A stretch of 64,000 nucleotides of DNA from Paenibacillus tritici (lineage in GTDB: Bacteria; Bacillota; Bacilli; Paenibacillales; Paenibacillaceae): positions 62,001 to 126,000 of the forward strand of contig NZ_JABMKX010000013.1 of assembly GCF_013204885.1 (NCBI RefSeq), given 5' to 3'. The notes beneath the pieces were generated by a model. That model was not told where the DNA came from. It was given only the letters and a program-made list of their open reading frames with translations, and made no database searches. Numbering within the stretch: the stretch's first letter is position 1; each line of letters opens with the position of its first letter. Below, one piece after another: positions 44,329 to 54,112 of this stretch. Position numbers and translations under genes: made by a program.

Positions 44329-44823
44329 TCACGGAGATATCATCAGACGGTTGTCTTCCTCATGCTCTTCAAAGATGATACCGTCCTGTTTGTATTTTTT
44401 GAGCGTAAAATTGGTCTTGGTTGAGAGCACGGCATCAATCGGCGACAGCTTCTCTGAGACAAAATTGGCGACCTCGCGCAGATTGCGGCCTTCCACTTCA
44501 ACCAGCAGATCGTAAGCCCCCGACATCAGATAGACTGACTTCACCTGCGGATACAGATAGATCCGTTCGGCAATACCTTCGAAGCCGCGGCCCCGTTCCG
44601 GCGTGATCTGCACCTCGATCAGGGCAGTCACCCGTTCATCATCCACTTTATCCCAATTGACAACCGTCGCATATTTCACAATAACATGATCCTGTTCCAT
44701 TTGTGCAATCACGGATTTAACATCTTCTTCTTCCGCACCAAGCAGGGTCGCCATTAAGGCTGTTGAGCTTCGTGCATCCTCCTTGAGCAGTTCCAGCACT
44801 TTCCTCTTCAATTCTTCATTCAT
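44329..44823 (-). CDS. alaR: Lrp/AsnC-family regulator (AlaR-like)
   Basis: A 164-residue regulator. The N-terminal helix-turn-helix (LKRKVLELLKEDARSSTALMATLLG) and C-terminal RAM domain (VTALIEVQITPERGRGFEGI, YLMSGAYDLLVEVEG) are typical. It probably senses an amino acid and controls the alaT gene 13 bases downstream. GGAGG lies seven bases before the ATG. Confidence 0.9.
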   Translation of the reverse strand: MNEELKRKVLELLKEDARSSTALMATLLGAEEEDVKSVIAQMEQDHVIVKYATVVNWDKVDDERVTALIEVQITPERGRGFEGIAERIYLYPQVKSVYLMSGAYDLLVEVEGRNLREVANFVSEKLSPIDAVLSTKTNFTLKKYKQDGIIFEEHEEDNRLMISP

Positions 44824-44886
44824 TTCCTAGCCTCCTGCGAAAAGAGTTTAGTATTAATATGACATGAAAATAACCGTTCTGCAAAC

Positions 44887-44917
44887 AAAATAACCCCGCC
44901 GGGGCGGGGTTATTTTA
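44887..44917. terminator. Terminator after the spore coat genes
   Basis: AATAACCCCGCC and GGCGGGGTTATT form a 12-bp stem with a short loop; A/T runs on both sides allow action on either strand. It lies downstream of the spore coat gene ending at 44957. Confidence 0.85.
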
Positions 44918-44956
44918 GATGAAGCGCTCTTATGCTTCACCAGTCAGGCGTCAGGG

Positions 44957-45355
44957 TTACATATAATAGGAACCGTTATTATGCTGCTGCACGTTAGCCT
45001 GATGCTGCGGAACATTGGAGCCGTGGTTGTAGGCACCTGCTCCGCCCGTTTTCTCGCGTACGAACTGCTGCAATTTCTGCTGGGTCTGCTGGGCACTCTG
45101 AATCTGTTTGTCCACATCCTGGCGCAGTGCTTTACCGGGAGGGGCATACATGTTCATCTGAGACATCTGCATGTACAGATCCCCCTGAATTCTGAGGGTA
45201 TCCATCGTTAATTCATTGAACACCCGTCTTACTGCCGGACAATTCGATTCTGTGGCTGCTGTTGTATACTCACGGACTGTCCGCTTCAAATCGGCCAGAA
45301 TCGTGTAGAGTAAATCCTCATCCGCCATAAATGGCGTTCCATTGTGTACGTTCAC
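44957..45355 (-). CDS. CotF-family spore coat protein
   Basis: A 132-residue protein. DLLYTILADLKRTVREYTTA, then RRVFNELTMDTLRIQGDLYMQM is the helical CotF-type core. The Gln/Asn/His-rich tail ending NNGSYYM is typical of coat proteins. The start is GTG with AAGGAGG seven bases before. It is followed by a terminator and preceded by a second, shorter coat gene. Confidence 0.82.
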   Translation of the reverse strand: MNVHNGTPFMADEDLLYTILADLKRTVREYTTAATESNCPAVRRVFNELTMDTLRIQGDLYMQMSQMNMYAPPGKALRQDVDKQIQSAQQTQQKLQQFVREKTGGAGAYNHGSNVPQHQANVQQHNNGSYYM

Positions 45356-45411
45356 CGTAGTACCTCCTTAAAGTTTGTGAGCATCTGCTTCCGGTTGCTG
45401 AAGACTGCTAC

Positions 45412-45645
45412 TTATTGCGGCTGGGTCGGCGCATACTGCTGATGCTGATGCAGCAGCTGTACCAGCATATCCATATGGTGGGTATGACTCTGGATCTGCT
45501 GGATGCAGATTCCCTGAACCGTGGAATTCTGGGTGGTTCCGGCTGTAGCAGCCAGCTGCTTAATCAGCAAATCCTCGTTGGAAATGGAATCGGCGATGTA
45601 TTCCAATTCTTTTCCGCTAAGTGCCTGCATTTGGTTAGATTGCAT
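45412..45645 (-). CDS. Small CotF-like spore coat protein
   Basis: A 77-residue protein (LSGKELEYIADSISNEDLLIKQ, then HHMDMLVQLLHQHQQYAPTQPQ), similar in build to the helical half of CotF proteins. The ATG at 45645 follows AGAAGGAGG; the upstream frame to 45738 lacks a ribosome site. It is the first gene of a two-gene coat unit. Confidence 0.75.
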   Translation of the reverse strand: MQSNQMQALSGKELEYIADSISNEDLLIKQLAATAGTTQNSTVQGICIQQIQSHTHHMDMLVQLLHQHQQYAPTQPQ

Positions 45646-45826
45646 GTTCGGTATTCCCTCCTTCTGGATGTTCAAGCGTTGCTTAGTATGCCTCAGAGGG
45701 AAAATCTTTATGTGCCACCAGGCACAATGAAAGCTCACACCATAATGGACTAACCCTGCGGCTTCGCATAGTCTCTGTTAAATTGCAAATACTAATACTT
45801 TGGATATACAAAGGAGCGACCAAACC

Positions 45827-47062
45827 ATGAGACTTATCAGCGGGCATCTGCCCTGGGAGCATACCCTGCTTCATCCTCCGGTGTATCCGGTACTTACTGA
45901 AGACATCACCTGCGACTGTCTTATTGTGGGCGGCGGTATGGGCGGAGCCATGATGTCCTACCGGATGTCCCATAGCGGAGCAGACACCGTCCTCATCGAC
46001 AAAAAAACAGTCGTCACCGGAAGCTCCCACGCCAATACGGGGCTGCTTCAGATCGCCAATGACAAATCGCTTACCTCCTGCATGAATACCTTCGGTGAAG
46101 AGAACGGCGTGCTGTTCTATAAGCTCTGTCAGCAGGCTATGCGTGCTATTCTTGAGCTGCCCGGCAAGCTGGATATAGATCCTCAGATTATGGAGCGCAG
46201 CAGCTTGCTGTACGCCAGCGTGCCGGAAGACGTACCTGTTCTGAAGCACGAGAATGAGAATCTGATCAAGCACGGCTTCGACTCGGAGTTCTGGGATGAG
46301 GATACTATCCGCTCGCATTATTCCTTCTCCAAGCCCGGTGCATTATTCTCCAAAGGCGATGCGGAGACCAATCCGCTGCGGACCGCGCACAGCCTGATTC
46401 AAACAGCGCACTCCGGCGGGGTCCGGGTCTATGAGCACACTGAAGCCCTTCATTACGAGTACAATGCTGACGGTGTAATCTGCCATACAGAGAATGGCCG
46501 GATCTTCGCGAAGAAGGTAGTGTTTGCCATGGGGTATGAAACCCAGGAGATGAAAAAGGACCGGGGCGCTGAGCTGATCAATACCTATGCCATTATGACC
46601 GAGCCTCTCGGCAGTCTCCCTAAATGGCATGAACAAAGTCTTCTCTGGGAAACGGCGCGGCCTTATTTGTACTTCCGGACCACTCCGGACGGCCGGATTA
46701 TTGCCGGAGGCAAGGATGAGGCGCTTACCAGTCCCGAGCGGCGGGATGTCCGGGTGCTCTCCCAGGGCCAGCGTCTCATAGAAGAGCTGGTGGCCTTGTT
46801 CCCTGAACTCCGAGGCGTCCAGGCCGAATATTCATGGGGAGCCGTATTCGGCACTACCCGTGACGGATTGCCTTATATCGGAGAACATCCGGAGTATCCG
46901 CATTGTTATTTCATTGAGGGCTATGGCGGGAACGGGACCGTCTACAGTATGATCGCCGCCGAGCTGCTGGCAGATACGCTGGCCGGCAAGATCCGCCCGG
47001 AGCTGGACCTGTTCTCGTTGACCCGCCCTGCCAAGCCGGCGCCCTCTCCGGCTGTTATGTAG
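45827..47062 (+). CDS. FAD-dependent oxidoreductase (DadA/glycine-oxidase type)
   Basis: A 411-residue flavoprotein. The dinucleotide motif is CLIVGGGMGGAMMSYRMSHSG near the N-terminus, with Asp/Glu-type LIDKK after it. GSSHANTGLLQ and the C-terminal GYGGNGTVYSMIAAELLAD (FAD contact) match amine oxidases such as DadA and glycine oxidase. It should oxidise an amine or amino acid; substrate unknown. AAAGGAG lies ten bases before the ATG. A terminator follows. Confidence 0.88.
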   Translation: MRLISGHLPWEHTLLHPPVYPVLTEDITCDCLIVGGGMGGAMMSYRMSHSGADTVLIDKKTVVTGSSHANTGLLQIANDKSLTSCMNTFGEENGVLFYKLCQQAMRAILELPGKLDIDPQIMERSSLLYASVPEDVPVLKHENENLIKHGFDSEFWDEDTIRSHYSFSKPGALFSKGDAETNPLRTAHSLIQTAHSGGVRVYEHTEALHYEYNADGVICHTENGRIFAKKVVFAMGYETQEMKKDRGAELINTYAIMTEPLGSLPKWHEQSLLWETARPYLYFRTTPDGRIIAGGKDEALTSPERRDVRVLSQGQRLIEELVALFPELRGVQAEYSWGAVFGTTRDGLPYIGEHPEYPHCYFIEGYGGNGTVYSMIAAELLADTLAGKIRPELDLFSLTRPAKPAPSPAVM

Positions 47063-47066
47063 AAAT

Positions 47067-47106
47067 GAGCTGCCCGGAAGCCGAATCTCCGGGCAGCTCA
47101 TCTTTT
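47067..47106 (+). terminator. Terminator of the FAD oxidoreductase gene
   Basis: GAGCTGCCCGGA (47067-47078) and TCCGGGCAGCTC (47088-47099) form a perfect 12-bp stem, then ATCTTTTA. Confidence 0.85.
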
Positions 47107-47133
47107 ATCTCCTAAGAACCACTGAATCTGGGA

Positions 47134-48327
47134 TTATGAACTGACCACTGTACCCGAATTCTGCGTTTCGTAAGAGGCGACAATATTCTTGATAATGACA
47201 TTAGAATCACTGGAGCCAGAGCTAATGTCAATGGCTGCCCCGGCAGCTGCGGTTGCCAGATCAATCGGAACAATAACCGATCTCTGTTCCACGTAAGCCT
47301 TGGTGCTATCCTGAGTAATCGTCAGATCGCCTGCGTAATAGAGTTCAATGAACTGAGATACCGTTCCCACCTCGTTATAAATTTGTAAGCCACACGGCGT
47401 ATTGGCTGTAGGTTGAACCGTTATACACACGTATTGCGGGTTGGGAGATACGCGAATCTGGTCCTGACCTCTATAGCTTTTAATATCCCTAAGTTTTACG
47501 GGAGTAATCTCTCCGCTAGCTTTTATAGAGAGATCCTCAAAATATTTAAGATAGGCCTTATTGGGTGGCGAGGTAGTGAACAATTTAGCCGGTGCGCTGC
47601 CAAAGTAAACTCCGGATACCGTATTATCCAGCACACTTGTGTTTTTCTCTTCACCCGGAGTTGCACCGTTAAAATATTTCAGGAAGCCGTTCGGTCCCAG
47701 CACTCCCACAGTATGCCCATCAGGATGAATCACAAGGGGGTTATGGGGAGGATCAAAGGTAAGCTCAGAATTCATTCCAAATGTCGAAATCGAGTTATTA
47801 TCAACCGAAATGGTTAAGATATAATCCTTGTTATCCTTATATTTACAAGCAACAAAGACAAGCGGGTTGTTGTCGGAGACGGCGAAGGCAAAGGGCTGGC
47901 CAACTCCAGTAGGGAGGGTTGTCAATACCTTATTGGTACGGTTATCGATGACCGTGATGGAGTGATTATTGGAATTGGCGACGTAGGCTTTTTGACCAAA
48001 GGGATGAACGATGACCGCCGTAGGAGCGGCAGGAGCTAAAGCCGTTACTCCACGGCCGACAGGTAAAGTAGCCATTACTTTATTGTTCTCGGTATTAATG
48101 ATGGAGACACTGCTCTCGCCCGTGTTAACCACATAGACCTTGTTTCCCAGAGGGTCCATGCACATAGCGCCAGGCTGAGAACCAACCGGAATATGGGTGA
48201 CGATGCTATCATCCGTGGGATCAATGACGGCAACTCTCCCAAATCTTACTCCAACCTCATAGGAAGCATAAAGGTAAGGAATCGAACCTGCCAAAGTACT
48301 GCTGTTGCTGATCTCGTTCTGATTCAT
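47134..48327 (-). CDS. YVTN-type beta-propeller protein
   Basis: A 397-residue protein of repeated propeller blades. Recurrent units are PYLYASYEVG, GNKVYVVNTGESSVSIINTENNKVMATLPVG and QKAYVANSNNHSITVIDNRTNKVLTTLPTG. No signal peptide or membrane segment is visible, although many relatives are secreted. The C-terminal part is Ser/Asn-rich. Slightly richer in A+T than its neighbours. Role unknown; adhesion or spore-surface functions are possible. Confidence 0.85.
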   Translation of the reverse strand: MNQNEISNSSTLAGSIPYLYASYEVGVRFGRVAVIDPTDDSIVTHIPVGSQPGAMCMDPLGNKVYVVNTGESSVSIINTENNKVMATLPVGRGVTALAPAAPTAVIVHPFGQKAYVANSNNHSITVIDNRTNKVLTTLPTGVGQPFAFAVSDNNPLVFVACKYKDNKDYILTISVDNNSISTFGMNSELTFDPPHNPLVIHPDGHTVGVLGPNGFLKYFNGATPGEEKNTSVLDNTVSGVYFGSAPAKLFTTSPPNKAYLKYFEDLSIKASGEITPVKLRDIKSYRGQDQIRVSPNPQYVCITVQPTANTPCGLQIYNEVGTVSQFIELYYAGDLTITQDSTKAYVEQRSVIVPIDLATAAAGAAIDISSGSSDSNVIIKNIVASYETQNSGTVVSS

Positions 48328-48528
48328 TTGTAAAATCCCCTTTCTTGTAGCTGGACCTTATGGACTCACTGGTTCCAGCAGACCGACAAGCTGATGCAGG
48401 CGCGCCAGTTGTTCCGGATTCTGCATCAGGTTGTCTGAAGTAGGATATGCATTAATTTTCCAGCCTGACCATCAAAATGTCCTGCCGGGACGCAAAAAGG
48501 GCATTTGATAGCCAAGAGATGATAGAAG

Positions 48529-48576
48529 AAAAAAGGATGCCCGCACAGGCCTGACGGCTGTGGAGCATCCTTTTTT
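48529..48576 (-). terminator. Terminator of the first reductase gene
   Basis: GGATGC (48535-48540) and GCATCC (48565-48570) plus an inner CACAGGCC/GGCTGTG stem; T6 follows on both strands. Confidence 0.88.
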
Positions 48577-48613
48577 CACTCTAAGAATAGATAGAACCCA
48601 TATGGAATATAGC

Positions 48614-50173
48614 TTATTGTTCTTTGACAAATTCAGCGGACTTGATCCCAGCCTGGCGGCCGAAGATAATAATCTCGGCTACCGAGTTGCCGCCGATGCG
48701 GTTCTCACCATGCAGCCCGCCGACCACTTCACCTGCTGCGAACAGGCCTGTGATGGCTTTGCCGTCTTTGTTCAGGACTTCAGTATTGGTGTTGATGACC
48801 ACACCGCCCATAGTGTAGTGAATCCCAGGGCCGATCTGAATCGCGTAATAGGGGGCCCCGGACAGATCATGGTCCATGCCGGTAGTTCTGCCGAATTCTG
48901 CATCCGACTTACTCTTCACCGCATTGTTCCAGGTATCCACAGTAGTCTTCAATTCAGCGGCAGGAACCTTCATTTGTTCCGCCAGTGCCTGCGGGGTATC
49001 TGCTGTCAGGACCACGCCCATCTTGATGTATTGCTCCACTGCTTTGACGCGGGATTTCACTCCGGAATCAAAGACAAGATAAGCTGTTTTCTCAGGGAGA
49101 GTATTGATCGAAGCGGTCACCTTGTCGCGGGTATTCATTTCGTTGCCGAAACGTTTGCCTGCACTGGATACGAGGATAGCCCCTTCCCCACGGACAGCCT
49201 CGCCGATCAGGTAGGATTTCTCCTGCTGTACTGTCGGGTGAACCTGAATCTGATCCATATCGACGGTGGTTCCGCCGACTTTCTCAATCATCGTGATGCC
49301 GTCGCCGGTGCTGCCGATCTGATTGGTGGTTACCAGCCCTTCCAGGTCGGGTCTGACTGTAGAGATCAGTTCCTTGTTCGCACCGAAACCTCCGGTGGTC
49401 ACGATAACCGCTGCTGCACTGATGACTTTCTCATCAGCCTGGTTGAACAGAACCTTGACGCCGTTCACCTTACCGTCCTGCACTGTAAGCTCCTTCACAT
49501 CCGCATTAACGAACAGCGGAATCCCTTGCTCCTGAACATTCCTCACGAGTCCTGCAACCAGATATTGTCCGACAGCAGAGCCGTCTTCCGGACGGTGGGT
49601 ACGCTTCTCTTTCATTCCGCCGGTAATCGTAATGTTGTTCAAGCGGATGCCAATCGAATCGAGCCAGTCAATCGCACTTGCGGAGCTATCCACGAAGAAA
49701 TGAAGTAATTCCTTGTTGTTCGTGTCGTGACCGCCCTTGAGTGTCTCTTCATAGAACAGCTCATTGCTGTCTTCGATTCCCTGCTCCTTCTGGAACTTCG
49801 TCTGCGAAGCGTTCATCCCGGAGGAGGATTTCGTTGTATTACCGCCTGCCACCGGCATCTTCTCCAGAATAACCGGGTTCATGCCGTTTGCCTTGGCTTC
49901 CAGCGCCGCAGACATTCCTGCTCCGCCTGCACCGACAATGACGATATCATATTTATCTTGTAATTGATCGTACGGTGTATAGCTCGCTTCGGATGCTCCC
50001 GATACGGCTTCGGCTGTCTCTTTAGGTGCAGCGGTTGCTGCAGGCTCTGTGGCCGCACTGTTGGTTCCTTTGCTCTCCTTGGTGCTGCTGCCTGCATTGT
50101 TGCTTCCGCAGCCCGCGATAACCAGCATCACAGACAGAACGAGGATGAGCGTCGCTGTTAATCTCTTATTCAT
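48614..50173 (-). CDS. Flavocytochrome-c-type FAD reductase lipoprotein (fumarate/urocanate reductase family)
   Basis: A 519-residue surface lipoprotein: lipobox VIAGC with Cys22, then a Ser/Thr/Ala-rich spacer of about 50 residues. The FAD domain starts DIVIVGAGGAGMSAALEA. Active-site motifs of fumarate-reductase-like enzymes are kept: EAVRGEGAILV (Arg), GIHYTMGGVVI (His) and LHGENRIGGNS (Arg). It lacks haem-binding CxxCH, so electrons must come from another flavoprotein, probably the FMN-binding lipoprotein nearby. The ATG at 50173 follows AAGGGGG. It is a paralogue of 52478-53908. Substrate (fumarate, urocanate or another enoate) unknown. Confidence 0.88.
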   Translation of the reverse strand: MNKRLTATLILVLSVMLVIAGCGSNNAGSSTKESKGTNSAATEPAATAAPKETAEAVSGASEASYTPYDQLQDKYDIVIVGAGGAGMSAALEAKANGMNPVILEKMPVAGGNTTKSSSGMNASQTKFQKEQGIEDSNELFYEETLKGGHDTNNKELLHFFVDSSASAIDWLDSIGIRLNNITITGGMKEKRTHRPEDGSAVGQYLVAGLVRNVQEQGIPLFVNADVKELTVQDGKVNGVKVLFNQADEKVISAAAVIVTTGGFGANKELISTVRPDLEGLVTTNQIGSTGDGITMIEKVGGTTVDMDQIQVHPTVQQEKSYLIGEAVRGEGAILVSSAGKRFGNEMNTRDKVTASINTLPEKTAYLVFDSGVKSRVKAVEQYIKMGVVLTADTPQALAEQMKVPAAELKTTVDTWNNAVKSKSDAEFGRTTGMDHDLSGAPYYAIQIGPGIHYTMGGVVINTNTEVLNKDGKAITGLFAAGEVVGGLHGENRIGGNSVAEIIIFGRQAGIKSAEFVKEQ

Positions 50174-50298
50174 TGTAAGACTTGCCCCCTTGTGCATATT
50201 TTCACAATTATCATAGAGGCAATAGAGGAGGTTTTGGAAGCTTCCGTAACTAATTAAAGAGTTTTGTAACTAAAGTAAGTGAATAGCCGTCACAAAGT

Positions 50299-51909
50299 CT
50301 ACATCTCCTCTTCCTTGACCGCATAGGGCACATCCACGATAAAATGGGCTCCCGGACCGCTGCCGGCGGCAAGCTGAACATGGCCGTTAAGTTTATCCAC
50401 ACTTTTCCTGACCAGATACAAGCCGATCCCCCGCTGTTCTCCCTTGGAGGAGAAGCCCTGGACAAAGATCTGCTCCTGGAGGTTCACCGGAATTCCAGGG
50501 CCGTTGTCGCTTACCTCACATAACAGCCGCCCCTCTTCATATTGAAAAGCAAGTTCAACCCGCTTACCGGCTGGCCCGCGGAACTTCCCAAGCACCTCCA
50601 GCGCATTATCCAGCAGATTACCGGCAATGGTGATCAGCTCATGAATCACCTGCGGATCTGCCGGCTCCGGCAGATAGCTGTCCTCTGTCAGCAGCAGTTC
50701 AATTCCCGCTTCGCGCGCCCGGCTCAGCTTACCCAGCAGGAAACCGGCCATTACCGGATCTTTGATCTGTCTCGTAATCGACCCAATCTCCTTCTGGTAG
50801 TTGCTTACGGTGCCCAGAATATATTGCTGCAGCTCATCATACAGGCCCATATGCGTCATGCCCATAATCACATGCAGCTTATTCATGAACTCATGGGCAC
50901 CGGAGCGCAGGGCTTCTGCATAGACGGAGACTCCCGACAGCTTCTCAGCCAGCACCGCCAGTTCGGTCTCATCCCGGAAGGTGGCAATGGCTCCGACGAT
51001 TGTACCGTTGACCCGGACCGGCAGACTGTTCACCAGCAGAGAGCTGTCCCCCAGCTCCAGTTCCCGGTCCTGTACCCCCTCACCGTTCAACAGCACCCGC
51101 TCCAGGCGCAGCTCCGGCCAATAATCGGCTATCTGCCGGTTGATGGCGCTTCCTCCAATCCCCGCCGCCTTCAAGAGCCGCTGGGCCTCCATATTAAGGA
51201 TCGTAATCCGCGCTTCCTGGTCTACCGCGATAATTCCCTCACGCGTAGATTCCAGCATAGCGCTGCGCTCCTGCAGCAGCTTGGAAATATCCGCCGGCTC
51301 CATGCCGAAGACCATCCGCTTGATCCGTGCCGCCAGAATGAACGAGCCGCCTGCTCCAAGTAAGGCTCCCGAGACCAGGATCACGATAATCGTCCATTCA
51401 TTCAGACGGACCAGCCGCTCGACCCTCTCCAGTGACAGACCGGCGATGACCACTCCCACCTGATGTCCCCGGTTGTTATAGACCGGAACGAAGCCCCGCA
51501 GCGACCTGCCCAGCGGCCCTGCTCCTTCCGAGATGCTCTCGCCCCCGCGCAGGGAGATTTCCTGCCCTCCTCCGGCAAAAGGCAGACCGACCAGAGAATC
51601 ATCCGGGTGGGAATAGCGGATACCCTTCATATCGGTCACCACTACAAACATAATGTCATTGCGGCGGGCGATCCTGGAGGTGTAGTCCTGGATCTCCTTG
51701 CTGTTTCCTTCACTAAGGCCCTCTGAGACCAGCGGGATCAGGGCAATCGTACGGGCAATCGTAATCGCCTTATCCTCCAGTGCCTGCCGGGTCTGGGGAA
51801 TAATCTGATTGCGGAAGATAAAGTATAAGATCAGCAATACTAGCAGCACAACGGCAGAGACCATGACGGCTACCATTGTCCTGAGACTGAGGCTTTTTGT
51901 TTTGCCCAT
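50299..51909 (-). CDS. Sensor histidine kinase, DcuS/CitA family
   Basis: A 536-residue kinase. TM1 at 11-32, an extracellular single-Cache domain (VVVTDMKGIRYSHPDDSLVG), TM2 at 172-195, a PAS domain (ESTREGIIAVDQEARI) and a Spo0B-type dimer region with His339 in SGAHEFMNKLHVIMGM. The ATPase has GNLLDNALEVL, EVSDNGPGIP and RGIGLYLVRKS. The Cache pattern matches sensors of C4-dicarboxylates and citrate. The partner response regulator is at 54718-55443. AAGGAGGG precedes the ATG. Confidence 0.92.
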   Translation of the reverse strand: MGKTKSLSLRTMVAVMVSAVVLLVLLILYFIFRNQIIPQTRQALEDKAITIARTIALIPLVSEGLSEGNSKEIQDYTSRIARRNDIMFVVVTDMKGIRYSHPDDSLVGLPFAGGGQEISLRGGESISEGAGPLGRSLRGFVPVYNNRGHQVGVVIAGLSLERVERLVRLNEWTIIVILVSGALLGAGGSFILAARIKRMVFGMEPADISKLLQERSAMLESTREGIIAVDQEARITILNMEAQRLLKAAGIGGSAINRQIADYWPELRLERVLLNGEGVQDRELELGDSSLLVNSLPVRVNGTIVGAIATFRDETELAVLAEKLSGVSVYAEALRSGAHEFMNKLHVIMGMTHMGLYDELQQYILGTVSNYQKEIGSITRQIKDPVMAGFLLGKLSRAREAGIELLLTEDSYLPEPADPQVIHELITIAGNLLDNALEVLGKFRGPAGKRVELAFQYEEGRLLCEVSDNGPGIPVNLQEQIFVQGFSSKGEQRGIGLYLVRKSVDKLNGHVQLAAGSGPGAHFIVDVPYAVKEEEM

Positions 51910-52098
51910 GGGCACAAGCCCTCCTTCCAACCCTCTATACAATATCGAACTATATTTGTTGAACTTGAATTTGTAAAGCTCCTCCTTAGGAACGGTTCGA
52001 GGGAATGAAGCAAGCCCAGTCCTGCTGCCGGAGACAGGAGGGCTGGGCTTGTATGGCTTGTGTACAACCTTTTCACCTAAAATAATAGAATAGCTAGC

Positions 52099-52455
52099 TT
52101 ACTTCTTCTTGGCTTGCTCCAGTGCCTGAGCCACCGCTTCGATAATCCCACCGCTGGAGCCGGAAGCACCGGAGAGGGCGTCGACGCCTTCGGTGGTCTG
52201 CTTTTCGATAATTTCGGGAATCGTATTCTCCACCGCCGCATCAATCATAGCTTCGGTTTCCTTATGCTCCTTAACGGTAATGCCCTCAATTTTCTCATCC
52301 TTGATTTCTACTGCGACTTTAATATCGCTCTTTACGCCTTTGCCTGTACCGTCATACGTCCCGTCCACATACTTGCCGGAAGAAGAGCATCCCGTCACAA
52401 GTACAGTCACAGCGGCGATCGCTGATAACAGCATGGTTTTTGTCCGCTTTTGCAT
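52099..52455 (-). CDS. FMN-binding-domain lipoprotein
   Basis: A 118-residue lipoprotein: lipobox LVTGC with Cys23, then an FMN-binding domain (YDGTGKGVKSDIKVAVEIKD) with the flavinylation-like motif DALSGASGSSGG (Ser98 where Thr is usual). In known systems ApbE attaches FMN covalently to this motif, and the domain passes electrons outside the membrane. It sits 22 bases downstream of the second FAD-reductase gene, so the two are one transcript. No apbE lies in this window. Confidence 0.88.
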   Translation of the reverse strand: MQKRTKTMLLSAIAAVTVLVTGCSSSGKYVDGTYDGTGKGVKSDIKVAVEIKDEKIEGITVKEHKETEAMIDAAVENTIPEIIEKQTTEGVDALSGASGSSGGIIEAVAQALEQAKKK

Positions 52456-52477
52456 GGATAATTCCTCCTTCTATGAT

Positions 52478-53908
52478 CTATTTCTTAAGCGACTTCACGG
52501 CTTCGTCTGCTGCAATCCGGCCGAAGGTGGTGATGTCCGCCAGCGCATTTCCGCCAAGCCGGTTAGCGCCATGCACCCCGCCGGTCACTTCGCCCGCAGC
52601 ATACAGCCCGGCAATCACCTGATCCTGGGTATCCAGCACTTGCGCGTGACTGTTAATGGCTACTCCTCCCATCGTATGGTGAATTCCCGGTGTTACCTGA
52701 ATAGCGTAATATTTGCCTTGCTCAAAAGACAGCTTAAGATCCGGCCGTTCAAACTCTGTATCCTTGCCGGAAGCGACGAATCCATTGTAACGGTCCATCG
52801 TATCGGTCAACGCTGCAGCATCTACGCCAATCTGTTCAGCCAATTCCGCTGGGGTCGCCCCTTCTTGTACCAGATCCATTCCAAAATAAACTTCAGTCGC
52901 CTTCAGGTTGGCACGCAGCTCATCATTGAAAATAATGTAGGCCACCTTGCCGGACTGGGCCAGAATGTTCCGGGACACGACATCGCGGGTCAGCAGTTCA
53001 TTCGTGAATCGTTTACCTTCGCTATTCACCAGAATCGCACCGTCTCCGCGCACGCCTTCGGTGATCAGCACGCCTTGACCCGGAATGGTAGTCGGATGAA
53101 TCTGAATCTCCTTCATATCTACCAGCTTGGCCCCGATCTTCTCGGCCATCTTTGTTCCATCGCCCGTCGCGCCCGGATGGTTGGTAGTGGAGAACCCCTC
53201 AAGCTGCGGCTGGTAGCCCTTGATCATATCCATATTGGCTCCAAAACCGCCGGCCGCCAGAATCACGGAATTCGCGCTGATCGTATAATGCTTGCCTTCC
53301 TTATCCGTCACCTTCACTCCGGTAACCACGCCGTCCTTGTTCTTGACGATCTCATCCGCAGTCGTCTGCAGCCGCACATCAATCTTGTCTTCTTCCAGCT
53401 TCTTCTTCAGTGCAACCACTATGAAATTACCTGCCGCCTCTCCGCCCGCCGGACGGTGAATCCGGTTCACACTTGCACCGCCTGCGCGGCCTACCTCAGA
53501 CAGCTCGGCTCCGTTCTCCTTCAGCCATTCTACTGAAGCGGTCGCGCCATTCGTAAGCGTTCTGACCAGCTCCGGGTTGTTCAGGTTCTTGCCGCCCTTC
53601 ATGGTGTCCTCATAATGCAGCTCAGGACTGTCGGTGATGCCCGCCGCAGCCTGATAAGGTGTGCCTGCGGCATTCAGCCCGCCTTCCGCGCGGACGGTGT
53701 TGCCTCCGAGCATAGGCATTTTTTCAATTAAAATAACCTTCGCACCCTGATTATGCGCTTCAATGGCCGCGGTCATTCCCGCCCCGCCGCCGCCGATAAT
53801 AACAATGTCCGTAGACTCCCCTTTGTTACTGCTGCAGGCTGGCAGCGCCACCAGACTTGCCAGCAGCAACCCTGTGCCCAGCAGACTTGCCCATCTCTTT
53901 CGGTTCAT
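52478..53908 (-). CDS. Flavocytochrome-c-type FAD reductase lipoprotein, second copy
   Basis: A 476-residue lipoprotein: lipobox ALPAC with Cys25 and FAD motif DIVIIGGGGAGMTAA at about residue 36. Catalytic motifs GVRGDGAILVN, GIHHTMGGVAI and VHGANRLGGNA match the paralogue at 48614. The spacer after the lipid Cys is only about 10 residues against about 50 in the paralogue. The ATG at 53908 has GGAGG eight bases before. It is first in the unit with the FMN-binding lipoprotein. Likely a respiratory reductase of an alpha,beta-unsaturated acid on the outer face of the membrane. Confidence 0.88.
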   Translation of the reverse strand: MNRKRWASLLGTGLLLASLVALPACSSNKGESTDIVIIGGGGAGMTAAIEAHNQGAKVILIEKMPMLGGNTVRAEGGLNAAGTPYQAAAGITDSPELHYEDTMKGGKNLNNPELVRTLTNGATASVEWLKENGAELSEVGRAGGASVNRIHRPAGGEAAGNFIVVALKKKLEEDKIDVRLQTTADEIVKNKDGVVTGVKVTDKEGKHYTISANSVILAAGGFGANMDMIKGYQPQLEGFSTTNHPGATGDGTKMAEKIGAKLVDMKEIQIHPTTIPGQGVLITEGVRGDGAILVNSEGKRFTNELLTRDVVSRNILAQSGKVAYIIFNDELRANLKATEVYFGMDLVQEGATPAELAEQIGVDAAALTDTMDRYNGFVASGKDTEFERPDLKLSFEQGKYYAIQVTPGIHHTMGGVAINSHAQVLDTQDQVIAGLYAAGEVTGGVHGANRLGGNALADITTFGRIAADEAVKSLKK

Positions 53909-54112
53909 TGATTGTTCCTCCAATTGTAATTGTGCATATTTTCACAATCATCATAACCTGAAAGAGACCTCCCTCCACTATTAAGTGATTAAAGAAATAA
54001 TATAGTGATTAAAGTAATAATAAAGTAAATAAAGTTAGTACATTTGCCCGGATGTGTTTATAGATTTATAATGGGGACTTACACGACTGTATTACTAGGA
54101 GGAGCAGAAACT

